Assembly (NCBI RefSeq): GCF_040784935.1 | Contig: NZ_CP160680.1 | Location: 1,293,501 to 1,357,500, forward strand | Direction: 5' to 3' | From: Lewinella sp. LCG006 | GTDB lineage: Bacteria > Bacteroidota > Bacteroidia > Chitinophagales > Saprospiraceae | DNA length: 64,000 nucleotides | Shown: positions 62,186-64,000 of the stretch, piece after piece | How positions within the stretch are numbered: the first letter of the stretch is position 1 | How the letters are laid out: each line of letters opens with the position of its first letter | Made by a program: the position numbers and the translations under genes | The notes under the pieces: model-generated | What the model was told of the DNA's origin: nothing | Databases searched by the model: none | The model's input: the letters and a program-made list of their open reading frames with translations, nothing else

Positions 62186-62242
62186 GTGAGGGTTATCTGG
62201 TGTAAAGCCTCCTTATGGGCAGAATAAACAGATAACCCTCAC
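62186..62242. terminator. Long perfect hairpin between convergent genes
   Basis: GTGAGGGTTATCTG (62186-62199) and CAGATAACCCTCAC (62229-62242) form a perfect 14-bp stem with a 29-base loop. It starts six bases after the sulP stop and reaches the stop codon of the convergent gene. No T run follows on either strand, so it may block readthrough or protect 3' ends rather than act as a classical terminator. Confidence 0.55.
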
Positions 62243-62757
62243 TATTCCTTAAACCACCCCGCATACTTCAGGTAAGCATTAGAGATCCTGTCAATCGTAT
62301 CCCCAAATTGCTCCTGACTCAGTGCCTTGACTTTCTTGGCGGGTACCCCGGCGTAGATATGGCCACTTTCGCAGCGTGTGTTTTCCAATACCACCGCACC
62401 AGCGGCAATGAGCACGTGCTCTTCAATCACCGCGTTGTCCATGACGATGGCTCCCATGCCTATCAACACATTGTCGTGAATCGTGCAGCCGTGTACCAGC
62501 GCACGGTGGCCAATACTCACATTGTTTCCAATGGTAGTTGCCGCGCGTTCAAAAGTACCATGAATAACAGCTCCGTCCTGAATGTTGACCTTGTTCCCAA
62601 TCCGGATGCTGTTGACATCTCCCCGTACCACCGCCTGGAACCAGATACTACAGTCATCGCCCATCGTCAGATCACCGATAAGGGTCGCATTTTCGGCCAA
62701 AAAGCAATTCTTGCCCCACTGTGGGGTGAAGCCCCGTACACTTTTTATCAAAGCCAT
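62242..62757 (-). CDS. Gamma-carbonic-anhydrase-like hexapeptide protein
   Basis: 171 residues from the ATG at 62757 (MALIKSVRGFTPQWG); an in-frame extension to 62826 is unlike the family. Left-handed beta-helix of hexapeptide repeats with the metal-binding histidines H66, H84 and H89, spaced as in gamma-carbonic anhydrases (YrdA/CaiE/PaaY group). Many such proteins bind zinc but have weak or unknown activity. Confidence 0.9.
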   Translation of the reverse strand: MALIKSVRGFTPQWGKNCFLAENATLIGDLTMGDDCSIWFQAVVRGDVNSIRIGNKVNIQDGAVIHGTFERAATTIGNNVSIGHRALVHGCTIHDNVLIGMGAIVMDNAVIEEHVLIAAGAVVLENTRCESGHIYAGVPAKKVKALSQEQFGDTIDRISNAYLKYAGWFKE

Positions 62758-62890
62758 AGGTCGTTGTTTATTTAAAGTGAGGTTTACTCCGGTGCTGCCG
62801 GCCGGCCATTTCACCTTAGTTTGCACTGCTACTGCCTAGAGAACACAAGTCTATTAGTAATCTGAGCTTTATCAAGCCCCATTGAATATG

Positions 62891-62972
62891 GTACAAAGTA
62901 CGTGGTACTTGGGATAATGTCGAATTTAGGACTATTAAATCCCTATACCCCGTACTAAGTACCTAGTACCGT
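62891..62972. repeat. Two heptamer tandem arrays
   Basis: GTACAAA, GTACGTG, GTACTTG at 62891-62911 and GTACTAA, GTACCTA, GTACCGT at 62952-62972, in the 273-bp gap between the carbonic-anhydrase-like and AIM24 genes. Same 7-bp family as at 16584, 40316 and 48068. Nothing else is apparent in this gap. Confidence 0.6.
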
Positions 62973-63030
62973 GAGGTTTACCTTGGTCTCCTTCCATTTA
63001 AGGAACACTAGAAGGTATACATCACGATAG

Positions 63031-63837
63031 CTACCACCCATCACCATCCACAATATCACCGAGCGTACCCAGGATGCTGCCTTCCCCTTTACTACCGCCC
63101 TTGCCATAGCGGCGAGAAGCAGCCATGATGCGATCACTTAAGCGGCTAAACGGCAAACTTTGTACCCAGACCGTTCCAGGTCCTTGCAAGCGTGCATAAA
63201 ACAAGCCCTCTCCAGCAAAAAGCACATTGCGAATGCCTTTGATCATCTCAATGTCGTAGTCTATGTCACGGGTGAAGGCCACCAGGCAGCCTGTATCTAC
63301 GCGCAGTGATTCGCCTACTCCCAGCTGGCGTTCTACCACGTGGCCACCAGCGTGCACAAAAGCCAATCCATCGCCTTCCAGCTTTTGCATAATGAAGCCT
63401 TCGCCACCAAAGAAGCCGCGGCCCAGTTTTCTGCTGAATTCTATTCCTACACTCACCCCTTTGGCGGCACAGAGGAAAGCATCTTTCTGACAAACGATTT
63501 TTCCACCCAATTCGCTAAGGTCCATGGGGATGATCTTTCCAGGATAGGGAGAAGCAAAACTAACGGTCTTTTTTCCTACGCCTTGATGCGTGAAGGCTGT
63601 CATAAAGAGGCTCTCGCCGGTGATGATCCGTTTGCCGGCACTTAGGACTTTGCCCCAGAGGCCCTGGTTTTCTTCCTGGTGGCTGCCATCCCCAAAAAGG
63701 GTCGACAGTTCAATATCATCATCCATCATCATGAAACTGCCGCTTTCGGCCACGACCGTTTCGTAAGGGTCCAATTCTACTTCTACAAATTGCATTTCTT
63801 CGCCTAAAATGCGGTAGTCAATCTCGTGAGCGTTCAT
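63031..63837 (-). CDS. AIM24/TIGR00266-family protein
   Basis: 268 residues, double-stranded beta-helix protein of the AIM24 family. Characteristic text: DPYETVVAESGSFMMMDDDIELSTLFGDG near the N-terminus, ITGESLFMTAFTHQG in the middle, and GEGLFYARLQGPGTVWVQSLPFSRLSDRI towards the C-terminus. No signal peptide. The biochemical role of bacterial members is unknown. Monocistronic in view. Confidence 0.88.
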   Translation of the reverse strand: MNAHEIDYRILGEEMQFVEVELDPYETVVAESGSFMMMDDDIELSTLFGDGSHQEENQGLWGKVLSAGKRIITGESLFMTAFTHQGVGKKTVSFASPYPGKIIPMDLSELGGKIVCQKDAFLCAAKGVSVGIEFSRKLGRGFFGGEGFIMQKLEGDGLAFVHAGGHVVERQLGVGESLRVDTGCLVAFTRDIDYDIEMIKGIRNVLFAGEGLFYARLQGPGTVWVQSLPFSRLSDRIMAASRRYGKGGSKGEGSILGTLGDIVDGDGW

Positions 63838-63964
63838 CTGGTATTACAATTTTTGGTTCGTTGCCAATATTACAGCTTTTCGCCTAAACGTCCTTAACAT
63901 TGTTCTACGAAAAAGGGGAGGATATCGACGAAGGTTGCTCCTGCTTGAGCGTGTCTCTCTTATG

Positions 63965-64000
63965 TTTTTTATGGGCGATGCCGTACCTGCGGTCGGCACC
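63965..64000. repeat. Partial palindromic repeat at window end
   Basis: The final bases (ATGCCGTACCTGCGGTCGGCACC) resemble GCCGACGCAGTCGGCACC within the 57996-58100 element. Cut by the window boundary. The stretch 63838-63964 shows no gene or other feature. Confidence 0.4.

Overview
The window is chromosomal DNA of a Bacteroidota bacterium, most likely a Saprospiria (Lewinella-like) marine or aquatic species. The evidence is: three very large secreted proteins ending in type IX secretion (T9SS type A) sorting domains; promoters with the Bacteroidota -7 element TAnnTTTG; an arginine pathway with the succinyl-type ornithine carbamoyltransferase; and an atpB-E-F-H-A-G operon without atpD and atpC. 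No rRNA, CRISPR array or prophage is visible. One tRNA (Leu, UAG) and one IS3-family element are present.

Layout. 70-11k (- strand): an EamA transporter, PBP4-type carboxypeptidase (dacB), a 1617-residue secreted trypsin-like protease with two P domains, a small lipoprotein, an AT-rich RhuM-like gene and a TlpA-like redoxin. 10.6-16.4k: a tightly packed six-gene operon (TetR regulator, LolA-like chaperone, two FtsX-type permeases, LolD-like ATPase, outer-membrane barrel) behind a palindromic operator that abuts the promoter. 16.4-17.0k: an apparent small-RNA gene with its own promoter, three hairpins and a terminator. 17-26k: DoxX, clpX, clpP, tig, tRNA-Leu, argB, an unknown membrane protein, an orphan four-helix sensor and argF'. 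26-32k: a palindromic repeat cluster and the ATP synthase operon. 32-35k: NhaD antiporter and patatin. 35-47k: two adjacent giant surface proteins with different heads (metzincin protease versus a beta-sandwich-like domain) and an almost identical C-terminal stalk, anchor and 3' flank, a clear segmental duplication. 47-54k: ExbD, HemJ, a FIST/histidine-kinase pair, small secreted proteins and an OmpR-type two-component system.

54-62k holds the most coherent possible new system, a sulfur-compound regulon. A cysteine-dioxygenase-like gene is divergent from a five-gene operon (small membrane protein, thioredoxin, two YeeE/YedE half-transporters, porin). A Crp/Fnr regulator follows, then an IS3 element, then a SulP anion transporter. 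A palindrome GTGA-N6-TCAC lies between the divergent genes and again upstream of sulP. In all three promoters its centre is exactly 29.5 bp from the first base of an nAnnTTTG -7 element, as expected for class II activation. The local regulator carries the R-E-xxx-R recognition-helix pattern that reads GTGA in Crp.

Repeats of several kinds decorate the intergenic regions: heptameric tandem arrays (GTACTTA-like), a family of stacked CCCGA...TCGGG palindromes, and two long imperfect inverted repeats resembling MITEs. The window ends with a gamma-carbonic-anhydrase-like gene, an AIM24-family gene and a truncated copy of the palindromic repeat.
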